Part shown: one piece after another, positions 10,101 to 19,393 of the stretch | How positions within the stretch are numbered: position 1 is the first letter of the stretch | Layout: each line of letters begins with the position of its first letter | Source: Isotricha intestinalis | Lineage: Eukaryota; Ciliophora; Litostomatea; Vestibuliferida; Isotrichidae | Length of the DNA: 42,916 nt | Reading direction: 5' to 3' | NCBI GenBank assembly: GCA_023807065.1 | Contig: JAJJLU010003641.1 | Span: forward strand, 1-42,916 | Notes under the pieces: generated by a model | Seen by the model: only the letters and a program-made list of their open reading frames with translations | Databases searched by the model: none | What the model was told of the DNA's origin: nothing | Made by a program: the position numbers and the translations under genes

Positions 10101-10403
10101 ATTAGTTTTAAAATAAAATTGTTTTTCAACTAATATTATATATTTTAATAATTAAAATATATTGTCTTATATAAACACTAAAGAAAATCAAAAAATAAAT
10201 ATTCATAATAACATATATTGAATTTTAGAACATATTATACTTATATTTCCTTGAAAATAATAATTACATAAAATAAATACATAAAAGCATAATTTACAGA
10301 AATCCAATTTAAAATTTATGATAAAAACGCCAAAAAAAAAAAGAAAATAAAAGGAAATAAGAACCATAAAGAATAAAACTGGATAAATAATTTAATAATA
10401 CTT

Positions 10404-11957
10404 TTATAACTTTTCTTGAAAAATATCACCATTTCTTAATTTATGAATAAACTTAATAAAAAATTTGGTTCCTTTTTCAAATAATTTTTTATATTTACTT
10501 TGATTTCCTTTTAAATGATCATCTAATTCCCAAACTTTAATATTATTTAATTTTCTTCCTTCTTTCCAAAGGGATAACTTAGAATGATTATCATCTATTT
10601 TAACTCCAACTCCATGAGTTTTTCCATCTTCCCAAAATCCAATATAAGCATCATTTTTATTAAAATTCCAAACAAAAATTCCAAAACCACTTTTAATACC
10701 AGATTGATATTCTCCAATATAATATTTTCCATCTTTCCATAAAAATTCTCCAAAACCATGAAAAATATTATTCTCAAATTCTCCAAAATAAATACATTCA
10801 TTAGTATAATATATAATTCCTATTCCATTTAATTTTCCTTCATTCCATTCACCATAACTTATAGTCCCATCACCATATCTATATATTCCTATACCACTTC
10901 TTAAAGAATTTCTAAATTCTCCTTTATAAAAAGAACAATCTTCTTCATGAAATTCTATTCCAATTCCATTTATATTATTTTTATACCAACCATCACTTTC
11001 TAATTTTTTTGTATTTCTTACATAATATCCATATCCTTTTGGAATATTTTCTATATATGTTCCATAGAAAATTCTTAATTCATCATCAATTGAATAATCT
11101 TTAAATATACCATAATTATTTATTTTTGAATTGTTAAATATTGTATTTAATGAACTTCCATCATCCCATTTTATTATTCCAAAACCATTTTTAGTCCCAT
11201 CGATTTCTTTTTTTCCTATATATCTATAATTGGAATTTTTTTTTAGTTGGAAATAACCTCTTATTTCATATATTTCAGATACATTTAATCCTGCAAACAT
11301 TAATTCTTTTGTACTTTTAAATTTAGTTGATTTTTGATTTTTTACTGATGATGTCCTATATATATTATCTTCTTCTACTAAATTTAATTCATCTTCATTT
11401 GTGTTATTATTATTACTTTCTTTTGATTCTTGTTTATTAAAATTATTTTTATAAGCTCTTGTTTTATATCTTTTTGATTGTGTTCTTGTATTTAACTCTT
11501 TTTCATTTTCTTCTATTTCTTTTAAACTTTCTAATAAATTTAAATGAAATTTTTTTTCTATTTTAGATATACTTTTACTCATTTCTTCATGACTTACCAT
11601 TATATCTTTACCTATATATGTAGTTTTTCTTTTTATAGGATTGTCCGTTTGAGATTGATCAAGATTATCTTTTATTTTTTTCATTTGGACATTTTGTTCG
11701 TTAATTGCAGAATTTTTTACAAATTTACTTTTTATTATTGAAGACCTCCTATTTTTAGAACCATCTAAAATATTTGAATTATTTAGTAAAGGTATATTTA
11801 TATTCGAACATTGACTATTATATGATTCTAGGTTACGATTGTTGTATTCTTCTTTTGAATTCATTATTATTTGATTTAAATTATTTGAACTTTGTTCTTT
11901 TAAATTTCCATTACACAAACTTCTACATTCACAACTTATTATTATTCCCATTTTCAA
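10404..11957 (-). CDS. MORN-repeat protein with N-myristoylation-type N terminus
   Basis: 517 residues from the first ATG. The second Met (ATG 11949-11951) gives MGIIISC, which fits the N-myristoylation rule (Gly2, Ser6) with Cys residues beside it for palmitoylation. I therefore favour 11951 as the true start. Residues 1-230 are disordered and Ser/Asn-rich. From about 240 to 465 there are roughly eight MORN repeats, with motifs such as GTKNGFGIIKWDDG, FYKGEFRNSLRSGIGIYRYG, GEWNEGKLNGIGIIYY and GEYQSGIKSGFGIF. The C-terminal 50 residues are basic and hydrophobic. MORN repeats usually bring proteins to membranes or cytoskeletal junctions, and in ciliates and apicomplexans to the cortex. No kinase or other enzyme domain is attached. 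A cortical, membrane-linked scaffold is the likely role. Confidence 0.85.
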   Translation of the reverse strand: MKMGIIISCECRSLCNGNLKEQSSNNLNQIIMNSKEEYNNRNLESYNSQCSNINIPLLNNSNILDGSKNRRSSIIKSKFVKNSAINEQNVQMKKIKDNLDQSQTDNPIKRKTTYIGKDIMVSHEEMSKSISKIEKKFHLNLLESLKEIEENEKELNTRTQSKRYKTRAYKNNFNKQESKESNNNNTNEDELNLVEEDNIYRTSSVKNQKSTKFKSTKELMFAGLNVSEIYEIRGYFQLKKNSNYRYIGKKEIDGTKNGFGIIKWDDGSSLNTIFNNSKINNYGIFKDYSIDDELRIFYGTYIENIPKGYGYYVRNTKKLESDGWYKNNINGIGIEFHEEDCSFYKGEFRNSLRSGIGIYRYGDGTISYGEWNEGKLNGIGIIYYTNECIYFGEFENNIFHGFGEFLWKDGKYYIGEYQSGIKSGFGIFVWNFNKNDAYIGFWEDGKTHGVGVKIDDNHSKLSLWKEGRKLNNIKVWELDDHLKGNQSKYKKLFEKGTKFFIKFIHKLRNGDIFQEKL

Positions 11958-13222
11958 ATTTTTAATATTAAAAATAATGAAAGGTAAGTTTTAATATATA
12001 GTTTTTTTTTAATATATTTTTAAATTATATATCACATAAAACTTTTTAATTTTATTTATATTTTGTAATGAAAATATTTTATTTAAAAAAAATAAAAAAT
12101 TTTGAAAAAAAGAATTTATTTATATGTAACTTTAATATTTCTATATTATATTTTTTATGGTTTAATGGTTTTAAATTTTTTACTAAATTAAAAAAAAATA
12201 TTTTTTTCATTATTATTTATTTAATAATAAAATGAACTTAAATCAAATTTGAAAATTCATGAACTATAAATAACATAAGAATTATAGAAAGAAATTTAAA
12301 ATTATCTATTGACTAAATAAAATTTTTAAAATGAAGATATTTATTTCAATAATAAAAGTTAACATAAAATTAGTTTAAATCGAAATAATAATTTAAAATC
12401 TTTGAATTAAATAAGTAATATTATTATAAATTGAATTTTATTTAATTATTTTTCAGTTAATTTAAGTTAAAATCAATTTTAATTAAAAAAATTTTTCAAT
12501 TTGAAAAGAACAAACTCATATAATAATTAATATATATATAACAATTTATACTAGAAGTTATTCATTTTTTTGTCAATAAATTTAAAAAATAGAAATTTGA
12601 TATATTTATGTTTCATTAATATAAAAATAGAATTAACAAAAGAAAATTAAAATAAATAACTTAAATGAAATATAAAATAAGGAATAAATAAAATCTTTCT
12701 TTTTCTTTATTCAACTTCAAAAAAGAAATTTAAAGATTTATAAATTTCATTTAAAATATATATTGATTGTAATAATCAATATTTTGTTTATTAATAGGAA
12801 AATAAAATCAAAAAGTATAAATTGCACATCCGAGAGAATTATTGATTTTTATATGAAAATAATCTAAAGATAAAAAGCAATTTAAAGGTAATAAAATAAA
12901 AGATTCTATAAAATGACCTTTTCCAAAATATTTAGAGTTTTATCAAAATAAAGCTAAATTTAATCTTTAATTATTTTAGGAAAATAAAAAATTTAATGGA
13001 TAAAGATATTACAATAAACAAGTAAAACTAATTTTTTATAAGAGAAAAATTATAAAAAGAATGGTCTTTAAATTAATAAAGATAATATGAAAAATATTGA
13101 AAAAAAAATGTTAAGAAAAGAAATAAAGATATATTTTTTTTAGTTTAACCACCTCAATTAACATAAAAAACATTAAAATAAATAAGAATTATAATAAAAT
13201 CAATAAAAAATTTAAATAATAA
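11958..13222. other. long A/T-rich divergent spacer with a possible gene ghost
   Basis: 1265 bp between two genes pointing away from each other, so both promoters should lie here. Most of it is plain A/T. At about 12810-13075 the plus strand has a protein-like frame (IAHPRELLIFI, KDKKQFKGNKIKDSIK, PFPKYLEFYQNKAKFNL, RYYNKQVKLIFYKRK). It is cut by TAA, TAG and TGA but shows no frame change. It may be a remnant, but A-rich DNA gives Lys/Asn/Ile-rich frames by chance, so this is weak. No RNA gene was found. Confidence 0.35.
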
Positions 13223-15835
13223 ATGAATAATATAGAATCATTGGATGATATTATAGAAAGTAAATTTTCTTATAAAACATTATTACCTACATTAAAGCAA
13301 TTTCTTGAAATAGAATATTGTTTTTTATTAAACATAGAATCATTAAATCCAACAAAAATTCCTATTAATTCTTATTTAGGTTTTTCATCAATAGAAAATT
13401 ATTTTACTTTCCCAAAAATTTTTTTAAAATGTATTTTTAATGCACTTGATATAGATAAAAAAAGGAAAATATCATTTGATAATTATGTTAAAGGTTTTTT
13501 AAAAATTTATACAGGAACTCTTGAAGAAAAAATTAAGTTTATATTTGATATGTTTAATATTAATAAAGATCCATTCATATATTTTGATGACGTATATTTA
13601 ATATTAAATTATACAAATATTTATGATAATAAAAGTCAAAGTGATAAAATGAATTCAATAATAAATTTATTTTTTGGAAATAATAAATATATGGATTATA
13701 GTTTATTTTCCCAAAGAATATTACAAAACAATTATGGTTTATTTATTATTGTTCTAGCAATAATATTTGACCATTCAAATTTTAATCAAGAATTTTCTTG
13801 TATTTTTGATGAAAATCTAATTATAAATTTTTCTTCTTCAGGAAGAAAAAATAGGCAAAAAGCATGTGTTACTATCACTTCTGCGATGAATTCAAATAAT
13901 TTAAATTTATCTAATAACCAAAGTTTAAATAAGTCTAATCCTCTTATATATAGTAAAACTGGAACTTTAGGATGTTATAGTTCAAAAGGATATCAGAAAT
14001 CAACAAGTATAAATTCTAATAATGAAGTTTCTGATTATATAAAAGCTAATTATTCAATTGATATTTATCCTTTTTTATCTAATTTAAATATCAATCAAAA
14101 TAATCAGACACAAAATCAAAGTGTTAATTTTCATTATAATAATTTTAACAAAACTAAATCTAATAATTCAAATAAAAAAAAAGAAGATAGTAATATATTA
14201 TGTGAAAATTCAATTATTTTAAGTACAAAAGATAATAAAAATTTAAATGAAAGAAAAGAATCATCAGAATCTTTATTTGAACTATTTAATGAAGATATAA
14301 TGGAATTAAATAAATTTGAAAGTGATTATTTAGAATTAAAATTATGTTTATTATTTGAAGAAGCAGCAATGAATATATATAGAATACCAATTGGTTCAAG
14401 TAATTTAATTGTTAAGAATGGAGAAATATTTTCAAATCATTTTAAATCAAATAATAAAAAAACTATTAATTCTTTATTTTATTTTTCTGAGAATAAAACT
14501 AATGTGAGTGAAGATAGAACACCTAATTTTAATATTCCTGATAGTATTTCTCCTTTACCTGAAAGTTTAATTAATCGTCAAAAAAGTCATAAAGTTGTTC
14601 AAAATTTTTCTGATTTTTTTCAACAACATCAAAATAGTCAAAATATTATTAATGATATTTTTGAAGATGATGTATATATTTTAAATAAAAATAAAGATAA
14701 GATGAAACGATATTCGATTTTTTTAATAAAGGATTTTATTTTTGTTAGAGGGAAAAAAAAAGAAAAAATAAAAATCAAATATTTTATCCCTTTAAAAAAT
14801 TGTTATATTGAGAATAATAATAATGATGTTGTGTATATTAAAGATGTGAAATATTATGAACTTGTTTTAGTGAGTACAATTCAATATAAAAAAAGAAAAT
14901 TTAGAATTTATTTTAAAAAAAGAAAAGAAATAAATAATATGATAAATTTAATAATTAAAGAAACTAAATATTCAGTTATTTCATCAGAATATTCTTTTAT
15001 AAAAGATATTGGGAAAGGTTCATTTTCAAAAATACAATTAATGAAACATAACAAAACAAATAAATTATATGCAATAAAAAAAATAAATAAAAATGTGTCT
15101 TCAATAGAAGAATACATAACAATAAATTGGGAAAGAGATATAGTAAAATTTTTAATGAATTATGAATGTCAAAACATAATTAAATTTTATAATATAATTG
15201 AAACAATGAAACATATATATTTTATTCAAGAATATATTGAATCAGGAAGTTTATCAAATTTTATAAAAAATAATAAAATAAATTTACAATCAAAAACAAT
15301 AAGGAAAATAGCATCACAAGCAATAAATGGAGTTAAAGAACTTCATGATTATGGTATTGTTCATAGAGATTTAAAATTAGAAAATATATTATTTGATTAT
15401 AAAGATGAAAATAATTTTAATTTAAAAATCATTGATTTTGGTCTTTCTGTTGTTCTAACTTCAAAAGCAAAAACAAATGAAAATTATGGAACTTTTATTT
15501 TTTCTTCTCCTGAAGTTCTTTTAAATTTACCTTATAATAATAAAATTGATTGTTGGAGTTTAGGAATCATTTTTTTTTATTTAGAATATAATTTACTTCC
15601 TTTTAATATTATAGGAAGTGGAAAAGATAATGAACAAGGAATTGCTAGTAAAATTGTTTTAAATGAATTAAAATTTCCTAGAACAATTAAAGGATTAAAT
15701 AATGAGGAAGAACAAATTTCTCAAAAAATTATTGTTAAAGTTATTTCAGAATGTTTAAATAAAAATTTAAATAATAGAGCAGATATTTATACATTGTTTA
15801 AAATTATCAAAGAGGAAACAAATTCAGTTAAATAA
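13223..15835 (+). CDS. CDPK7-like EF-hand / PH-like / protein kinase, EF-hands degenerate
   Basis: 870 residues. An N-terminal EF-hand pair lies at about residues 65-130. The first loop (DIDKKRKISFDN, 76-87) lacks the central Gly, and the second (112-123) has Pro in its place, so calcium binding is doubtful. A long Asn/Ser-rich linker follows, then a PH-like fold at about 490-580 (RYSIFLIKDFIFVRG; IYFKKRKEINNMINLIIKE). The Ser/Thr kinase domain spans about 590-870, with GKGSFSKIQ, catalytic Lys619 (YAIKK), HRDLKLEN (Asp716) and DFG (Asp738). The kinase therefore looks active. This order of domains is that of apicomplexan CDPK7 (established family knowledge), where the PH domain binds phosphoinositides. 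It is a paralogue of the gene at 29807-32365. It diverges from the MORN gene across a 1.3-kb spacer. Confidence 0.88.
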   Translation: MNNIESLDDIIESKFSYKTLLPTLKQFLEIEYCFLLNIESLNPTKIPINSYLGFSSIENYFTFPKIFLKCIFNALDIDKKRKISFDNYVKGFLKIYTGTLEEKIKFIFDMFNINKDPFIYFDDVYLILNYTNIYDNKSQSDKMNSIINLFFGNNKYMDYSLFSQRILQNNYGLFIIVLAIIFDHSNFNQEFSCIFDENLIINFSSSGRKNRQKACVTITSAMNSNNLNLSNNQSLNKSNPLIYSKTGTLGCYSSKGYQKSTSINSNNEVSDYIKANYSIDIYPFLSNLNINQNNQTQNQSVNFHYNNFNKTKSNNSNKKKEDSNILCENSIILSTKDNKNLNERKESSESLFELFNEDIMELNKFESDYLELKLCLLFEEAAMNIYRIPIGSSNLIVKNGEIFSNHFKSNNKKTINSLFYFSENKTNVSEDRTPNFNIPDSISPLPESLINRQKSHKVVQNFSDFFQQHQNSQNIINDIFEDDVYILNKNKDKMKRYSIFLIKDFIFVRGKKKEKIKIKYFIPLKNCYIENNNNDVVYIKDVKYYELVLVSTIQYKKRKFRIYFKKRKEINNMINLIIKETKYSVISSEYSFIKDIGKGSFSKIQLMKHNKTNKLYAIKKINKNVSSIEEYITINWERDIVKFLMNYECQNIIKFYNIIETMKHIYFIQEYIESGSLSNFIKNNKINLQSKTIRKIASQAINGVKELHDYGIVHRDLKLENILFDYKDENNFNLKIIDFGLSVVLTSKAKTNENYGTFIFSSPEVLLNLPYNNKIDCWSLGIIFFYLEYNLLPFNIIGSGKDNEQGIASKIVLNELKFPRTIKGLNNEEEQISQKIIVKVISECLNKNLNNRADIYTLFKIIKEETNSVK

Positions 15836-16308
15836 TTTTATTTCTTTTTTTCTTTTTATAGGTTAATGTTATTTTTTAATGTTAATATATTGATAAATTG
15901 TTTTATGGTTTTAAAAGATTATCATGAATTAATCATCATAAAGTTTCTTAATAATATTGTAAAAATATCAATTTTTTAAGTAAAATATTATAAAGAATTA
16001 TTAATTAAATAAAATTTAAAAATCTGGTTTAATAACAAAAAAATATTTGTATTTATATAAAGACAATTTATTATGTTTATCATAAAATCTCCTGATAAAA
16101 AATAAATCTAATGTTTAGAAAGATTTATTTCATTATTTCACTAAATGAAAAAGTCTTTTTATATTATAACTTTTATTTATTTAATATGATAGATTGAAAA
16201 GAGTGATAAAAATTATTTTTTGTTAGTTTTTATTATAATTTATTTATTTATATTTGAATTTCTATTTTTAAAATTATCTAATAATTAAGTAATGTCTATT
16301 AATTTTTA
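15836..16308. other. spacer between convergent genes, nothing seen
   Basis: 473 bp between the 3' ends of a plus and a minus gene. It is A/T-rich, with a weak hairpin TTTCATT / AAATGAAA at about 16126-16148. No gene or RNA was found. Confidence 0.55.
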
Positions 16309-18006
16309 TTATTTTTTCTTTATAATATTAAAAGTGAAATTTTTTTGAATAGAATTATTTTTTTTAATCTTAGATAATTCAAAATTATTTTTTGAGCCAA
16401 TTTCAGTTTTATGTAATAATAACTGATCTTTTTTTTTAAAAAAAAAATTTTCTTTAGATGAATTTTCAACTTCTAAATCTGATTTAGAATTACTTAAATT
16501 TTGATGTAGATTATATTTCTGAATTTCATTTTTATCTCTATTAGAATAATCAAGCATTTTTATTGTTGAAGAAACAATAGATTTATTATCATTATTTCTA
16601 GAAGAAGTATCATTATCATCATCATAATTTTTTTTTTTAGAAACATCAATAATATCATTTACTATTTCTTCATAAACTTTTTGTCTTTGGAAATTAAATT
16701 GACTATCATATGTTATATTATTATTATTAAAATTATTCTTAAATTTAAAACAACATAATATATTTGTTGTTAAATAAAACTTCAAAAGATATTTTCCTAA
16801 TTGTAAATTTATTTCTTTCCAAGGTATAAAAGTAAAATCATTTTGAATCATTAATAAAGTTCCAAATTTAGAAGAACAATCATCAACATAAATTTTATCA
16901 TTTTCTAAAGTTAAATTACAATGATTTCTACTAACAGAAATATCATTAATTATAATGTCACTTGAACTACATCTTCCAATAGTAATTTTATTATTATTTA
17001 TTTTATTAAGTGAAATATAATAAACTAAATGATAATTATTATTACTTAATTCACTTTGATTATAATGATGAATTGTTTCAAAAGATAAATAAGAATTTTT
17101 TAAAATTTCAGGATCAATATCTAATAATGATATACTTTCATTATTAATTTTTATTTTTTCAGATATTTCACTTTTACATAATTCACAAATAAATGTTGAA
17201 AAAGAATAACAAATTATACTTTTATCTTGAGAAATATAATTATATGTTTTTGATGAAAACCATTTTTTTGCACAATTTAAATGAAGATATTTTACACTTC
17301 CTAAACATTGACAAAGATTAATTAATGGATTTTCTCCTATAAAATCACCTTCTAATAAACATATTCTACATATATAATTTTTTTCTTTGGTTTTTTTCTT
17401 TTTAATTTGAATATATATTGAATTTAATTTTTTTGATGTTATTTTTTCATTTTTAATATTTTCAATAGTATTAAATATTTTATTTTTATAAATTTCATTT
17501 TTATATTCATTTGTATTTTTATTATTATTAATTTCTAAAGTATTTTTATTCACTGAAATTGTTTTCTCTATTAAAGAAGATATCATTTGAATTTTTCTTG
17601 TTAATAAAACTATATTTCCTAATTTTATTATATCTCCTTCTTTTAATAAATGAGATTTTTTTTGATTTGAAAAAATTGTATTTTTTAAAACAATCCAATT
17701 CATATTTTCAAAAGGAATTAAAAATACTCCATTTTCAAAAAATTGATTGTATGTCCAAATGAATTCATTATTTTCGTTTTTTATAATAATTCCAATGATA
17801 TTGTCTTTTTTATTTAATTGTGTATATTGAAAATTTTTATCTTTTTTTTGTAAAAAATAAATTGTGTTATCTATAGATTTATATATTAAACATGGATAAA
17901 GAATTTTTTGATGGTATGATATTATATTTTTATCTTGGTAATTAAATAAAAAATTATTTTCCCTAATTAAAGATTGTGTTGTTACATTTAATCTATAATT
18001 TTTCAT
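16309..18006 (-). CDS. RING-CH (RINGv) zinc finger plus FHA domain protein
   Basis: 565 residues with no membrane segment. Residues about 60-140 resemble a degenerate first FHA-like beta sandwich, ending in LLKEGDIIKLGNIVLL. A C4HC3 RING-CH finger follows: Cys213/Cys216 (CRIC), Cys232/Cys234 (CQC), His242/Cys245 and Cys274/Cys277 (CELC). This is the MARCH-type E3 ubiquitin ligase finger. An FHA domain at about 325-410 has the phosphothreonine-binding residues GRCSSSD (Arg345), SVSRNH (Ser358) and a SSKFGT turn in place of the usual NGT. The tail (420-565) is Ser/Asn/Lys-rich. The likely role is a phosphopeptide-directed E3 ligase or adaptor. Similar RINGv-FHA pairs are known from ciliates as far as I recall, but MARCH proteins elsewhere carry membrane segments instead. 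It diverges from the esterase gene over 166 bp. Confidence 0.82.
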   Translation of the reverse strand: MKNYRLNVTTQSLIRENNFLFNYQDKNIISYHQKILYPCLIYKSIDNTIYFLQKKDKNFQYTQLNKKDNIIGIIIKNENNEFIWTYNQFFENGVFLIPFENMNWIVLKNTIFSNQKKSHLLKEGDIIKLGNIVLLTRKIQMISSLIEKTISVNKNTLEINNNKNTNEYKNEIYKNKIFNTIENIKNEKITSKKLNSIYIQIKKKKTKEKNYICRICLLEGDFIGENPLINLCQCLGSVKYLHLNCAKKWFSSKTYNYISQDKSIICYSFSTFICELCKSEISEKIKINNESISLLDIDPEILKNSYLSFETIHHYNQSELSNNNYHLVYYISLNKINNNKITIGRCSSSDIIINDISVSRNHCNLTLENDKIYVDDCSSKFGTLLMIQNDFTFIPWKEINLQLGKYLLKFYLTTNILCCFKFKNNFNNNNITYDSQFNFQRQKVYEEIVNDIIDVSKKKNYDDDNDTSSRNNDNKSIVSSTIKMLDYSNRDKNEIQKYNLHQNLSNSKSDLEVENSSKENFFFKKKDQLLLHKTEIGSKNNFELSKIKKNNSIQKNFTFNIIKKK

Positions 18007-18172
18007 AAATTAAAAAAAGATTTATAATATATTATAAGATTAATTCATTAATTATTTAAAAGAAGATTTAGAAAAAAAAAAATTTTGGACTTAATTTAAC
18101 TGAATAAATTTTAATTTTTTTAATTATTTTTAATATTTTATTTTTAGTTAAATATTGTAACAGTGTGGACAC
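18007..18172. promoter_or_regulatory. divergent intergenic region (RING-CH/FHA gene and esterase gene)
   Basis: 166 bp of A/T-rich DNA between two start codons pointing apart. It must hold or overlap both 5' flanks, so the bacterial-type esterase gene may use the host gene's bidirectional promoter. No defined motif is visible apart from a slightly less A/T-rich run just before the esterase ATG (AACAGTGTGGACAC). Confidence 0.4.
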
Positions 18173-18979
18173 ATGAAAAAGAAATATTTAGTTTTATTAT
18201 TGATTATTATAATAATAGTTTTAATATTAATTTTAATAACAATATTATTAATAACCAAAAATGGTAAGTCAAACAATAAAAAGTTAGATGATTTTCAAAT
18301 TGATTTAGTTTATAATTCTCCTAAAAATAGAAATATTCATTATCATGCATATATTCCTGATAATATAGAAAAACTTGGAAATATTAAAATGTATATAACA
18401 TTACCAGGATGGGAAGGTTTATATTTTCAGGGAGTTGGAGCAAATTTAGTAGAAGATTTTGCTTTTACAGCTAAAGAATTAAATAAGGACATGATAATAC
18501 TTGCACCACAATTAAATGATTGGGGCAAGCAATCTGCAAGTGATACTATTGAATTAACGGAATATTATAAGGAACTATATAAGGTAGATAGAATATATAT
18601 TAATGGTTATTCAGGAGGTGGAGAAACACTTTCATTAGTATTAGAAGAAAAGCCAGAACTATATAATAGAGCTTTACTTGTATCATCTCAATGGGATGGA
18701 AAATATGATAATCTTATTAAAAGTGAAACACCAGTCTATTTATTTACGGGAGAGAATGATTCTTATTATGGATCAAGCAGTTTTAAAAAAACATATCAAG
18801 AACTTTACAATTTATATTCTAAAAAAGGGTTATCAAAAGAAGATATAGATAAAATATTAATACTTGATATAAAAAATCATGAATATTTTACTTCTCATGG
18901 TGTTAATGATGAACATGCTGGTGGAAATCTAGCAGCACACGAAGAAAATATTATGAAATGGTTATTGGAGTTAGAATAA
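18173..18979 (+). CDS. membrane-anchored alpha/beta hydrolase (esterase/peptidase type), probable bacterial gene transfer
   Basis: 268 residues. Residues 5-28 are a Leu/Ile-rich signal anchor, followed by a short Lys/Asn linker. The hydrolase core runs from about 45 to 266. It has ITLPGWEGLYFQGVGANL near the oxyanion region, the nucleophile elbow GYSGGGE (Ser147), GENDSYYG with the likely Asp196, and the likely His248 or His256 near the C terminus (DEHAGG; AAHEE). The fold family covers esterases, acyl-peptide hydrolases and feruloyl or xylan esterases; the exact substrate cannot be called. The sequence lacks the Asn/Lys runs of its neighbours, uses more Gly/Ala/Asp codons and reads like a Firmicutes gut-bacterial protein from family knowledge. 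It has no intron and is intact with all catalytic residues, so it is probably functional and secreted or surface-held. It lies alone between native genes. Confidence 0.85.
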   Translation: MKKKYLVLLLIIIIIVLILILITILLITKNGKSNNKKLDDFQIDLVYNSPKNRNIHYHAYIPDNIEKLGNIKMYITLPGWEGLYFQGVGANLVEDFAFTAKELNKDMIILAPQLNDWGKQSASDTIELTEYYKELYKVDRIYINGYSGGGETLSLVLEEKPELYNRALLVSSQWDGKYDNLIKSETPVYLFTGENDSYYGSSSFKKTYQELYNLYSKKGLSKEDIDKILILDIKNHEYFTSHGVNDEHAGGNLAAHEENIMKWLLELE

Positions 18980-19041
18980 TGAAAAAGATATTATGAACAA
19001 TTAAAAAATATTATTTTATATTTTGAAATTTTATTTTCATA

Positions 19042-19226
19042 TATGTTCATTTAAGATTCATCATAATAACAAACCTTATAAATGACAAATATGTGAAAAA
19101 AGTTTCTGTGATATATCTAACTATAAATATCTCATTAGATCAGAGCATTCAAAAACTGATTTAAATAAATTAATATGTCAGTATAAAAATTGTAATTATA
19201 CTTCTAAAACAATAAAACAGAAATAA
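19042..19226 (+). pseudogene. broken C2H2 zinc-finger gene fragment
   Basis: In one plus frame the sequence reads ICSFKIHHNNKPYK, TGA, QICEKSFCDISNYKYLIRSE, then HSKTDLNKLICQYKNCNY, ending at TAA 19224-19226. This is a classical C2H2 finger with the KPYxCxxCxKSF linker and core. The first zinc-binding Cys is replaced by TGA (19083-19085), one base away from TGT/TGC. The upstream finger is cut off by a TGA, and the next finger has only its Cys pair. It is a relic, or a gene with UGA read as Cys (see finding). The rest of the spacer 18980-19393 is plain A/T. Confidence 0.6.
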
Positions 19227-19393
19227 AAAGGGAAATAAAATATTATTTACTAAACTTTGTTAATATCAAATATTGTTAGATTAAAATATAATTTTTCTAA
19301 ATTAAAAAAATGATTTTTTTTATTTTATTTATTTTTTAAATTAATGTCAGCCATTCTAAAAATTTTTTTATATATATAAAAAGTAAATAAAAA

